A stretch of 64,000 nt of DNA from Capra hircus (lineage: Eukaryota; Chordata; Mammalia; Artiodactyla; Bovidae). The stretch is from positions 135,547,089-135,611,088 of the forward strand of contig NC_030808.1 in assembly GCF_001704415.2 (NCBI RefSeq), given 5' to 3'. Under the pieces are notes generated by a model. The model saw nothing but the letters and a program-made list of their open reading frames with translations. It searched no databases and was not told where the DNA came from. Position 1 is the first letter of the stretch; each line of letters begins with the position of its first letter. The position numbers and the translations under genes were made by a program. Of this stretch, positions 33,536-43,890 are shown piece after piece.

Positions 33536-35832
33536 CAGACGAGGCTTTCTTGCTGTGAACAGAAAGCACCCTTTCTTGGTGTACCTGAAGGCCCATGGCT
33601 CCCACTAATCTGCATTATAATGATATCCTCCTAAAACAGGTGATGCTAATGGGCCCCAGGAGCTGCAGGAATTCCAGGATGGATCACTCAAGAATGAACG
33701 GAGAGCTCAAGCCACAAAAATTGTTGCAATGGTGCCACATTTAGGCACTGTTAGTCTATGAAATGGTGACATTCTGTGGTCAGGTTAACTTCATATTTCT
33801 CTGACTGAAGATATTTACAATACGGTCCGGAGTCCAGGAAGGGGTGGATGAGGAGGATGTATCTTGACACCAATATCTCCAAAGACCCATAGACAAATGA
33901 CTTTTGGGGGAGAAATCCCAAGCATTTCCTAAAGAATTTGTTTTATCAAATGATAAATGGCTATTAGCTCATCACACTGATAAAAATCCAATTTACTGTT
34001 AAAATAGATACAGATGGATACACGGTATTGGTACTTAAGGAAGACTTAAAAGTTATCTAAAAATGAAAAGAATGCAAAATGTATTAGCAACTTAATCCTC
34101 TGGCTAATAAAATAAGTTTATTTATATATACATGATAGCTGAATTCTGTGTATAAGGAAAAATAAGTCATACATCCCACATATGTATATATAACATATGT
34201 ATCTCTGATTACATATATTATATATAAATTCTACTTTACAAACAGATTTCTTTCTCTATATACACACACATTGATATTTTAAATGCAATCACTGACAGAA
34301 ATATTATGATAAAGTTGAAAGATCAGACAGCAATGCACTGGGAAATGAGTCTCAGAGCAACATGTAACCTGCTTCCTTGAGGGTTGAAGAGTCTTTGAGG
34401 AGAGACAATCACCAAACTCATGTTAAGTACATTCATACGACATTGAAAACACACAAGTTGAAAGGCCATTTTTTAAAAGGGAAAATGTAGGAAAGGAAAA
34501 GTTATGATAAAAAGACCACAGCAATAACACAAACATATGACTCAACATTCAAGTTCAGGTCCCAATCTGACTATAAGAACATCTATAATCAAAATATACT
34601 ATCAAACTATCTTTCATTTAGAGAAAGGAAGTGTCAAAGCAGTTATCTTCTCTATCAGCCACTATATATTAGGGGAAAAAATGGATAAGCAGCCATCTCT
34701 GGAAGCCCTTCTCCTGTCTCCGGGGGTCTGAGCCTTGGTTTGTGGACCCCGGGGTGGGGGTGGGGCAGCGGGAGACCACCGACAGAGAGACCAGGGAGAG
34801 GTGAAGACCCCTGGTGACCCCCAGGCAGGTCCGCAGCGCCCAGCACAGATACAGTGATGTCTTCTGAGAGATCCGCTTTGGCAATCTTGTTATTTTAAGA
34901 TCCTGGGAGGAAGGTTTAGAAAACTACAGCTCCACTGTAATTTTGGAGCTCCAACTCCAAGGCTTCTTCACAAACACGTTCCTCAGGGGTGTGATGTGAT
35001 GGTTTTTTGAGAAAACAAAGGTGAACCCCCAAACATTGGATCCTTGAGGAAGGGCAAGCATTTCAAAGCTCCGGGGCTGGGATCCACATCCAGACGGTCT
35101 CCAGAGAAAGGCACCCTGTCTAATGCATTTGCGGGTGGTGGGAGAATGTGGGGATACACTTGAAGGGGAGCCTCCTGCTGGCGGAGGGGAAAGCAGTCCT
35201 GATGTTAGCACAGTGGGGGCTCCCTGAGGGGGCTGTCAGGGGGCGTGGCCCGAGGAGGTCCTCATCCGCCTCCACGCTCCAGCCTTTCTCCACACCTCGG
35301 ATGCAATCACCCTCGACAGCCAGCGGTGCCGTCACAGGGCTCAGGGCTCCCTCTTCCTTGTCCGCCAGCGTCCTTCTAGGTGCCCAGTTCCCGTCACTGA
35401 GGTGCGGATGAGGGGACAGAAATGGGGTCCTTCACATTGAATCAAGAGGAACTAGAGCTGTAAGAAGCCTCAGAGGCCGTGCACTTGGCCATTTCAATAT
35501 CCACTTGTACAGGTCAGTCTCTTCTCTCACCTGCCTGGGGCTGCTGGGACCCCCACGTACAAGGACAGTTATTAAGAGAAGCAATCAGTGCAACTGCTTT
35601 GCTTAGAAATACCTTTATTTTATAAAGGCCATGGATTGTTCTGCCAAGATTTTTTTTTTTTTAAACCACACTTATAAAAAAGATGTTGACAATTCTTAGG
35701 AAAAAAAAGCTGCTGAAAATGTTTCTCATCAAGTCAGGGTTACACAAAGATTATATTTATAATATATATTTGTATATTGATAAGTTAGAGATGAAAGGTA
35801 GGGACCGGTAAAGCGAGGGCTGCTGCTTAGAT
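33536..35832 (-). other. TMEM108: Probable TMEM108 3' UTR region
   Basis: This AT-rich sequence directly follows the TMEM108 stop codon on the minus strand. It has few recognisable retroelements and a (TA)-rich stretch at about 34120-34250. The lack of recent SINEs over 2.3 kb contrasts with the flanks and fits an exonic 3' UTR, but the true 3' end cannot be fixed from sequence. Confidence 0.4.
35614..35619 (-). terminator. TMEM108: Candidate proximal TMEM108 poly(A) signal
   Basis: TTTATT on plus is AATAAA on minus, 214 bases after the stop codon. This would give a short 3' UTR if used. Confidence 0.3.
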
Positions 35833-35955
35833 CTAGATCTCCGACACTTGATCATTTCCCACAAACAGCGTTTCTTGGCAGAAGGGGTTAACCAGGACCA
35901 TCCCGGTATCTCTGTAGTCACCATTGGCCGGGGAGCGGGGCTCTGACAGCTGGTC
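35833..35955 (-). CDS. TMEM108: TMEM108 terminal coding exon
   Basis: It encodes the last 40 residues, from DQLSEPRSP to GNDQVSEI, plus the stop TAG at 35835-35833. This is the conserved C-terminus of mammalian TMEM108 in the cytoplasmic tail. The acceptor is a good polypyrimidine-AG (CCTCTGTCCTCCAG on minus, AG at 35957-35956). The exon starts in phase 0, matching the GAG that ends the previous exon, so SETSE joins DQLSEP as in other mammals. The tail contains the NPF tripeptide (VLVNPFCQE), which in other proteins binds EH domains; whether it does so here is inference. No break or frameshift is present. Confidence 0.93.
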   Translation of the reverse strand, partial: DQLSEPRSPANGDYRDTGMVLVNPFCQETLFVGNDQVSEI

Positions 35956-36061
35956 CTGGAGGACAGAGGGAGGAGACGGGTGAGCTGGGGAGGGGTCATC
36001 AGGTGGCCATTCTTACATACCCACCGGAACATTTACTTCCACTTGGGAGTGCTTGGTAAAC

Positions 36062-36330
36062 ATGAATAAAGTTATTGAAATATAGTTGACATACAAAGTT
36101 ACATGAATTTCCAGCGTACTACATAGTGATTTGACATTTACACATATTATGAAATGGTCACCATAAGCCTAATAACCATGTGCCCTCAAATAACGTTATT
36201 ACAATATTATTGACCATGTCCCTTATGCTGTACCATTACACCCGTGAGGCTTATTTATTATATAACTGGAGGTTTGTACCTCTTAATCCCCTTTACCTAT
36301 TTCACCCTTCATCTTAACCACTGGTCAGCA
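36062..36330 (-). mobile_element. L1 3'-region fragment, antisense
   Basis: The text ATTGAAATATAGTTGACATA, then GGTCACCATAAGCCTAATAA and ATGTCCCTTATGCTGTACCA, is typical of an old mammalian L1 3' region in reverse orientation. It is non-coding. Confidence 0.55.
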
Positions 36331-38261
36331 TCCTCACTGCTGATGCTGGGGTTCAGAGATTTGCCTGCTCTTTTTTCAGATCTTCATATCAGCTTCCAAA
36401 GAAGAGTTCCTGCTTCCTGAATCATCTCCACTCTAGGCTGCAAGAGGTAGCATTGCTGTCCACACACGTACAGCTGTCCACGGTGTACAGCTCACTGCCC
36501 TAGTGGGCAAAACCTGGTCCCCTTGGGCCCCAGACTCTCCTTCCACCTTTTTCCCACAGACCTCCAGGAGGCCTCACCACTTTTCTTTCCTGAACACACC
36601 CAGCGCTTGCTCTCCTCTTTCTTCTGCTGAGACCCACCTGCCAGAACCTGCAGAGCTCATTCCACCCTCCTGAGTTCTCCCAGAGCCTGGTCAGAATTCT
36701 AAGCCTGTTTCTTATAGCACTGGATGTGCTGAGCTGAATGGATCTGAATTTCTGTGTGACTGCACAATAGGTAGTGAAAAATTCTGTCCATCTACACAGC
36801 CCCAGGAGGGGGAAAGCCCAGAAACAGACAACCCGCTCAGGTCATCTAAACGACTTCGGCCTCAGCCGTGCAGACAGATGGGGGCTATGCAATAGCAGCT
36901 CTCAGACTCCAGCCCAGGTGTTGACATAGAGAAAAAAAGCCACAGTTTGTTCCAGTTCCACACAATGGAAGTCTCAGAGTCTGCAGGCTATTGTAGTGCA
37001 AAGACTCAGTGGCAGACTTGGGTGTAACTGGTTTAGGCCAGACCAGCTTAGAAATGGCTTCAGTTTAAGATGTCATAATTAATACTCGGAAATTTATTTT
37101 TAAACAAAACGTGCGGACTTTTTTGATTTTGTTTTCATTGCACTATACTCCCCCCAAAATGAATAAAAAGCATGCAATTTTTGACAAGTATAATTATCTA
37201 TGGGTAATAAGGAGAGAAAGGAAGACAGGCCATTTGTTGTAAAATGTCTTCAGAAGACAAGAATGTCCTTCGCTCATCTTAGGGGTGGACGTGGGGCCAG
37301 CTGTCTAAGAGAGGAGACCAGGGCGGCGTGTCAGCGAGGGGACAGAAACCCTCTTTCTCCACTGGGCTTTGGGGTTAAGCTGATGGGGAGTTTGGAACCT
37401 GAGAGGTGCTGTGGTTTTACAGTCCTCACAAGAGTGTAAGGGCAAACCATGTGGGGGAAGTTATTCTGTGTAAAAAAAAGAGAAAGTTATATAGAAAATA
37501 ACTAAGGCAGGAAGGAAAAAACAAGGAAGGAGGGGAGGGAAAAAGAGGAGAAAGCATGAAAGTTTCCAAACGCTTCTGGGCACAATTCTGCCCACACAAT
37601 TCTGTTTTGCTGTTTTCATCAGCCCAGCAGGGGAGCAGGGTGCCAGGGAAACTTGCTTAGGCGAAGCACTTGGCAGCCTCCAAAGCTGGCATCCTGGCAG
37701 TGAGCTCATGGCCCTATGACTGCGGTGGCTGTGTGGGTAGGCAGGGCCTCTGTGCCCAGGGGACAGGGGACAACTGCTGTTATTGGGAATACAGTGGGAT
37801 GAGGGGAGCAGGCCGACTGGGAGAGGGTGAGAAACCCACTCTGAAGCCAGCCAAACTTGGCGTTGCTGCAGCCCCCTGACCCTGGGTCCTAGCAGGGTCT
37901 CATGGCCTGTGTCCCACGGTGTCCTAGGGCTGTGGGTGCTGTCCACCAGCACTGTCCTCTGGCTTTTGGTTTTCATTTACCAATTTGTAAGCAGCTTAGG
38001 GTCCAGGAGAACAGAGCCCACACTCAAAGTGGGCCAGCCCTTGGGCCAAGTTACCTGTTTTTTCTTTTTTTTTACTCACTGTGATAGTTTTCAGGAACAC
38101 TCCTGCCACCAAATTGTACCCTGGCCACGCTAAAGATCAATGCCATTGTAAGGCCTGTCCCTCTGTTTGTCCTTCAGCTAATTTTTTTTTTTTACTGAGT
38201 GTCCACTGTGTGTCAGGGTTTGGGGTGGATGACGGGTAGATCGTGAGCAAAGTTCACCCAT

Positions 38262-39200
38262 GTGAAGACCATTTACTGAGTACCTACCACATGCTCAGCA
38301 CTGTTCTAGGAGTCGGGCACAGGGCGTGAGGAAGCCTCCTGCCCTGGGGCAGCATGTGTTCTAGTAGGTGAGATGTATACTCAGCAGTCAACAGAGAGAG
38401 AAGGGTACAATGCCAGGGGGAGAGAAGTGCTGAAGAAAATCGAAGCAGGTGGGGACAGAGCACAGAGTCGGGGGAAGGTGGGGTTCTAACCTGTGTCGAG
38501 CAGTCAGGGGAGGCGTCTCTGAGGAGGTGGCACTGCAGCAGAGGCTTGGAGGAAGTGAGAGATGGAGGCAGCGGGGAAAAGAGCATTTCAGACAGGTGCC
38601 AGGACGAGCTTACTCTAGGGACTGAGACCTGTACTCCTGGGGGGCCTGGCAGAGCGGAGAGGAGGTAGGCGGGGGCCAGCCTGAGAAAAAGCCCGCTGGG
38701 AGGAATCTGGACTTTGTCCAGAGTGTGCGGAGGAGCCCTGTGAGGCTTGGAAGTCGTGACTGACATGAGGTCCTCCCTTGAAAAGCTGGTCTGGCTGCTG
38801 TGTGGAGGACAGGCTGCAAGCAGGGACTGGGGGCAGACAGCGGCCGGGAGAGCCGTTTGCAGAGCGGTGGCAACGATCCCGGGTTCGAGGGCGGGTGTTG
38901 TTGGGGTGGGGGGTGGCCACAGTGCTGGTAGTGAGACCTGCTCATGTGGAGGAAAAGCCAACGGACGAGGGGCTGTTGACGGATGGGATGTGGGGTGTGT
39001 CAGAGGAGAAGGTGGCCAGCAGTGCCACCTGATGAGAAACACCAGGGGGCTTCCGGGTGTTGAGGTGGCGGGGAAACGCTGAGATGCCGGTTAAATGTGT
39101 GCATCGGTAGCTGGGCACATGGGTCTGGAGCTCAGGGGAGACGGCCAGGCTAGAGCAGAACTTGATAGTCATGGTGAGAATTGGGACTTAGAGTCATGGA
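38262..39200 (-). mobile_element. L2 LINE remnant, antisense
   Basis: The plus strand starts with the reversed 3' end (TTTACTGAGTACCTACCACATG; CTGTTCTAGGAG). It continues into reversed ORF2 sequence, seen in minus-strand frames at 38284-39042 (SSKPLLQCHLLRDASPDCS, like the L2 polymerase C-terminus) and 38942-39172 (LAVSPELQTHVPSYRCTHL). It is ancient and broken. Confidence 0.65.
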
Positions 39201-39579
39201 ACCTTCTCACAGAGAAGAGAAGCAGTGGGAGCACTGAGCCTGGGCCCTCCTGTGACTGGAGCTTGGGGAAAGGACGGGGGGCCATGATGGAGGTTCCGGA
39301 GGAGCTGCTGGGGGTGGGAGGGAACAGGACAGGATGGGGCTGGGATGCCAGTGGAGAAATGGTGTAAGGAGGAGATGACTGAACGTGCCAGTACTGCTGG
39401 TAGGCGGAGTAAAATCGGTGCCTTAGAACTGCCCCTCGGGGTCAGCAGTGTGGGGGCAACTGGCTATTCTAGTCGGGGAGAGAGATTCAAAATTGTCATG
39501 TCAGACCTGTGGCTGTGTAATTACAACCCTGGTACGTGCCACAGTGGAAAAGCACAGGAGCTGAGACCTGATGATAGGA

Positions 39580-40010
39580 GAGAGTGCCCAGCTCGGCAGT
39601 CAGGGGAGGCTTCTCTGAGGAAGTGATGGCTGGACTGCACCCTGAGTGGTGGGTAGGAGTCACTGAGTGGACAGTGAGGGGGATGCCCAGGAGGGACAGG
39701 AGACACGCTAGGAGACACACCAGGAGAGGGAAGAGCTTATGCACAGCCCTGCAGTGCGAAATAACTTGGGGCCGTAATGAAGTGAAGAGAAATCCAAAGT
39801 CATCTGAGCTTCGCAGATGAGGGAGAGGGCATGACATGAGGCTGGAGGGTTGGGTGGGGGCAGGTTCACCTCACAGGCCCGCCCTGAAAAGACTCTGAAC
39901 TTCGACTTACCAGCAATGGGAAGCTACGGAAGGGTTTTGGCACAGGTGTGATGTGATCACAGGCATGTCTATAAAAGCTCATCTGGATGCTGGGGGGATG
40001 GGTCTGCAGG
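39580..40010 (-). repeat. Second L2-like remnant, antisense
   Basis: The text AGTCAGGGGAGGCTTCTCTG AGGAAGTGATGG, and later GGGAAGCTACGGAAGGGTTTTGG CACAGGTGTGATGTGATCAC, parallels the L2 remnant at 38262-39200. It may be part of the same element after rearrangement. Confidence 0.45.
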
Positions 40011-40873
40011 AGGGGAGGGGACTGTTCCACCAGAAGCATGCTCAGCACCACCCCCACCTTTACTTAGCTGACCGCCACCCTCCTCCCGGACCATCTGAAC
40101 AGCATCCCTTACTTATTTCTCATCTGTCTTTCTGTCCTCTCATCCATTCAGCCATCCAGTAAACCATCCTTCCTTTCCTTCTCATCCATTCACTGATGAT
40201 GACCATCAGCACAATCTTTCTACAACTAGGTCACAAAAAGCTTAACTTTCATTGACTCTCCGCTGTCCAAGACTAATGCACAAACTCCATCCAACTTCAT
40301 CCAAGGCTGTGCCTAATCCATCTACCTCTCCTGGGGTACCCTGGCCCCTGCCCCACCCTTCTGTTAGAGTGGAAAGAGCAGTGATCTCTGTAGTCAGGAC
40401 ATGGGGTTCAAAGCCCAGCTCCCTCACTGGCCAGGCTGGGGTTTCCTGCTCTCATTCACTTTGCCAGCACTTGCTCTGCAAGGCTCTCCTCTGCGGGTTT
40501 CACAGCCTCTAACTCTCCCCATATCCCCCTTGCATCCTACTCTCCCCGTATTATCTGAATGATGCCAAGGTCCAGTACCTTAACCACATCTCGGAGCCTG
40601 GACCCCTTCCGAGCAAGCTCCCACCTTCACAGTCCCCTGAACACCTGCCACCAAACTGTCCTCAATGAACAGTTGTTGGCCTGTTCCCAGAAACCCGAAG
40701 TCCCAAGAAACGTGCCTCGCCAAGCAGATGCCCTTTCGGCAGGGCTGGGGTGGGGCCCAGCAGCTCAGGACCCTGCAGGTTCGTGCCACCAGGAGGAGGC
40801 TGTAGAGGCGAGCAGGTGCTCCTCTCCCAGTGGCAGTCCTCCCGGGGGCAGCCCTTGGTTTGGGGCTCATTAC

Positions 40874-41028
40874 CTCAGATGTTTCCAGGGACTGGATCTC
40901 CCTGGGAAGCTCCACGGCATGCTTGCTGAAGTAGTCCATGGTGATGGCGTTGTTCCAGTAGCTCAGACTGTTCTCGGGGTTGGCCGGCTTCTTCTTCCTC
41001 CGCAGGCAGCACACAGTCAGCAGGACCG
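40874..41028 (-). CDS. TMEM108: TMEM108 juxtamembrane coding exon
   Basis: A 155-bp exon encodes the end of the transmembrane helix and the start of the cytoplasmic tail (VLLTVCCLRRKKKPANPEN, then SYWNNAITMDYFSKHAVELP and REIQSLETSE). The CCLRRKKK motif marks the membrane-cytosol boundary: cysteines near the membrane, then a basic stop-transfer cluster. The acceptor is CTCTCTGCAG (AG at 41030-41029). The exon starts with two bases (CG) that complete the split Ser codon from the large exon. The donor is GAG|GTAATG. It matches the mammalian family throughout. Confidence 0.93.
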
Positions 41029-41159
41029 CTGCAGAGAGAGTCCCCATTAGAGAGAAGGAGGGGCGGCAAGCGGGGCCAGCATCGCGGAGGGAGGGGGCCA
41101 GCCTCCGGGTGAGACCGTGAAAGTCACACATCCAGCCACTTGCCCCGCTCACTGATTCG

Positions 41160-41620
41160 CTTGTTCATTAGCTCAACGAATATCTATAAACGTGGAGCGT
41201 CTGCTTTGTGCCAGGTGCTGGGGACGGGGGAGAGAAGAAAAAGACAGGACCGCCCTGCTTTCCTAAGCTTCCCTCCTTGCTTGTGTATGGAGGGCTCACA
41301 GGGGTTAGACAGTATAGGAAGATAACTGTTCAGAGAAAAGGAAACACGGGGAAGTGAGGGAGACAGCTGAGGGGAGCTGTGGGAGGGGTTCCATCGTGAA
41401 AAGCTTCCCTGAGCAGTGACTTTATGGCTGAGACTGGCACGTGGGGAAGGAGCTGGCCATGGGTGGAACAGGGGCAGCGTGTCCCAAGTGGAGGGAACAG
41501 CATGTTCAAGGGTCCTGAGGTGGGGACAAGCTGCATGTACGTGAGGAAATAGCAGCATGGCTGGAGTGCGGTTGGTGTGGGAGAGAGTGAGGTGGGAGGT
41601 GAGGCAGGGGCAGGTGGTTT
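41160..41620 (-). repeat. L2 LINE 3' remnant, antisense
   Basis: The 3' end motif in reverse (GTTCATTAGCTCAACGAATA ... TTTGTGCCAGGTGCTGGGG) is followed by GAGGGAACAGCATGTTCAAG GGTCCTGAGG-type text common in L2 ORF2 backwards. It is diverged and non-coding. Confidence 0.55.
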
Positions 41621-41944
41621 GGATGGAATTTCGGATACCTGCTCATGTTGCAGTGCCAGGGAGTTTGCTCCAAGTAAAGGCCTTGTGCTCTCACTGCGGG
41701 GGGGCGGGGGGGGGGCTCCCCAGAGCTCAGCTGCAGGAAATGTCATGTATGTGCCAAGCTGTACCTCAGGACTGAGGAGGAGTGTTCCCGAAGTGGGAGT
41801 GTGGCATAGAGATGAGCAGAGCCCAAGGAACCTTACAAATGAGCCTTGACTTCCACAGAGGGCAGAGGCTCAGAGCAAAATCTCTAGGCAGAGGTCTTGG
41901 GTCCTGATAAAACTGTTGCTCCGGTCTCATTACCACCACCATCA

Positions 41945-42170
41945 TCAAAAACAAATAGCTCTTAACAGTCCTATAGCATGTATGTAGGGCTCCAGTACTC
42001 TAGAAACATGAATTCATTTAATCCTCCATGTAACTCCATGAGGTCAGTACTATGAGGGTCACTATTTTACAGGCAGGAAAATGGAGACTTAGAGAGGTGA
42101 AGTGACTTTGCCCAAGAGCAAATCCAGATGGCTCCAAAGTCCATGCTCTCAACCATCAGTGCTGCCTCAC
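41945..42170 (+). repeat. MIR SINE
   Basis: The text ATTCATTTAATCCTCCATGT, TTTTACAGGCAGGAAAATGG and GAGGTGAAGTGACTTTGCCC is a diverged MIR in the same orientation as the copy at 12600. Confidence 0.65.
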
Positions 42171-43704
42171 AAAGATAAGCCAAATGCTGACATGGAAGCC
42201 CCGCTGCACAGAGAGGTCTGATCCCGCCTCCACACAGCTCGACGTGCCACGCTGTTTGTTCAGTCTTGGACTCTTGGGGACACGGGAGGAAGGAGCATGT
42301 TTGGAGGCTGCTGCTGAACCATGTGTGAACAGAGTGGCTTGGACATGCTGACAGGGAAGGCTTCCAAGGTCAGAGAGGTGGGGCGGCCTGTCCTGGGTCT
42401 TACAGGGGAATAGGGATGCAATGCCCCAGGGAGACAGGAGCCATCTTGGGGAGAAGCCAGTCAATGAAGACTGGGCACCTCCTGCCCAGGCTATCCATTC
42501 CCAGAGCCCATGGGGTGGCTGAAACTCTGGATCAGGAGTAGGCATGGTTGCACTCAACATCCTGGTGGTGCCCATCATCTGTGCTGGAGGGTGGAGGGCA
42601 GGCTGAGCTGTCCATAGAGGCTGGTGCTGTGGTGGCAGTGGCCACCAGGGGGCAGTGGAGGCCCATCTCTGCCCACAGCGGCCAGCAGGCTTGGTAGTTT
42701 TGGGGGCCTGTGCCTGCCAGGGTGTGGGGGAACTGCAAAAGTTGGCATCCACACAGGCTGAGACTTCAGGGCCCAGAGCCCAGAACCTTGCAGGCTGACT
42801 GAGGAATTCTGTAGCTCTTTCCTGCTGCTGGCCTTGCTGGCATCTCTACCTGAAAAGGCTTCCAGGCAAGATCAAGAGATTGGGCAAGTTTCCATTCCAT
42901 CCAATCTGCTTTGATCAAAAAGACTTCTACTTTTCTTACCATTCTTCCAGGCCCTTTCAAAGAAGTTTTAAAAATAGAAAGCCAGTTTCTGAATACTTGA
43001 GCTCAAAGACATTTTAGACTGGCTGGTAGAGATTCTTTCAAGCTTTGTGGGTTTCCTCCCTTCCTTCCAAAGAGCCCTTTCTTCAGCTGGTTGAAGGAAG
43101 AAGGGGTGAGGAGGGAGGCTGCAGAGTCAGCCTGAAAGTCTGCTAGTTTAGGGCACACCTGCCTGTTTTATAGAGGAGAAGACTCTGATGCAGAACCCAG
43201 CTTGCCACAGGTCACAGCAAGTGGCAAGGCTGGGGTAAGGCCCTGGTCCCTTCTCTTTTCTGGAATTTTTATTCTTCATTGTCATTACTACTTTTCACCC
43301 TACTCCTGGGGCTGGAAAGGTGAAGCAGCCCAGGGGAATTCAAGCTGGGGAAACCCAAGCCATAGGGTGAGGGCTAGGCTGCATGACCACTCCCTCCCAC
43401 CCCACCCCACCCCCGCCCGCTAACCTAGGTGTGTGCAGGTTGCAGAATCCAGGTCCTCTGGATCCCGGGCCAGTGCCCTCTGAGCCCACACTGCCCCTGC
43501 TCCAGGGCCTGGGCATGGTTAGGACGCACGACCAGGGTCCTGCCCTGTGGGAAGGGCTGGGGGTCGGAATGGGGAGTTCTGTTCCTCACCTTCTCCTCCT
43601 CCCATGTTGTTAGCACTCCCAGCCTGATTATACATCTATCGGGGAGTTCTTGGTGCCTCTCAAACACCAGTTCACTTACACACCAGAAGCCAGCCTGGCT
43701 ACAG

Positions 43705-43890
43705 GAAGAGCATGGGCTTAGAGTCCAAAAGACCTGAGTTCAAGTCTGACTCAGCTGTGTATTACACTAGGCGTCACTTCATCATGCTGATCACTACAGA
43801 CTCGGCAGGGTTGTAAGGATCACGAATGCTAAATGCTGAGAGCACTGCCTGACACACAATAGGTGCTTCACTAATACGAGTTTCCTTCTT
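43705..43890 (+). repeat. MIR SINE
   Basis: The motif GAGCATGGGCTTAGAGTCCA, GAGTTCAAGTCTGACTCAGC and CTGACACACAATAGGTGCTT is a MIR in the tRNA-to-LINE orientation. Confidence 0.65.

Larger units (their letters stand above)
35956..40873 (-). other. TMEM108: TMEM108 last intron
   Basis: This is a 4.9-kb intron between GAG|GTAATG at 40874/40873 and the acceptor CAG before 35955. It holds an L1 3' fragment (36062-36330), a purine-rich low-complexity stretch (about 37500-37556), and two antisense L2 remnants (38262-39200 and about 39580-40010). The frames at 38284-39042 and 37461-37976 are repeat-derived or chance. Confidence 0.8.

Noticed and set aside
38284..39042. 252-codon minus-strand frame
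   Set aside because: It is derived from an antisense L2 LINE (CHLLRDASPD-like text) and chance extension, not a host gene.
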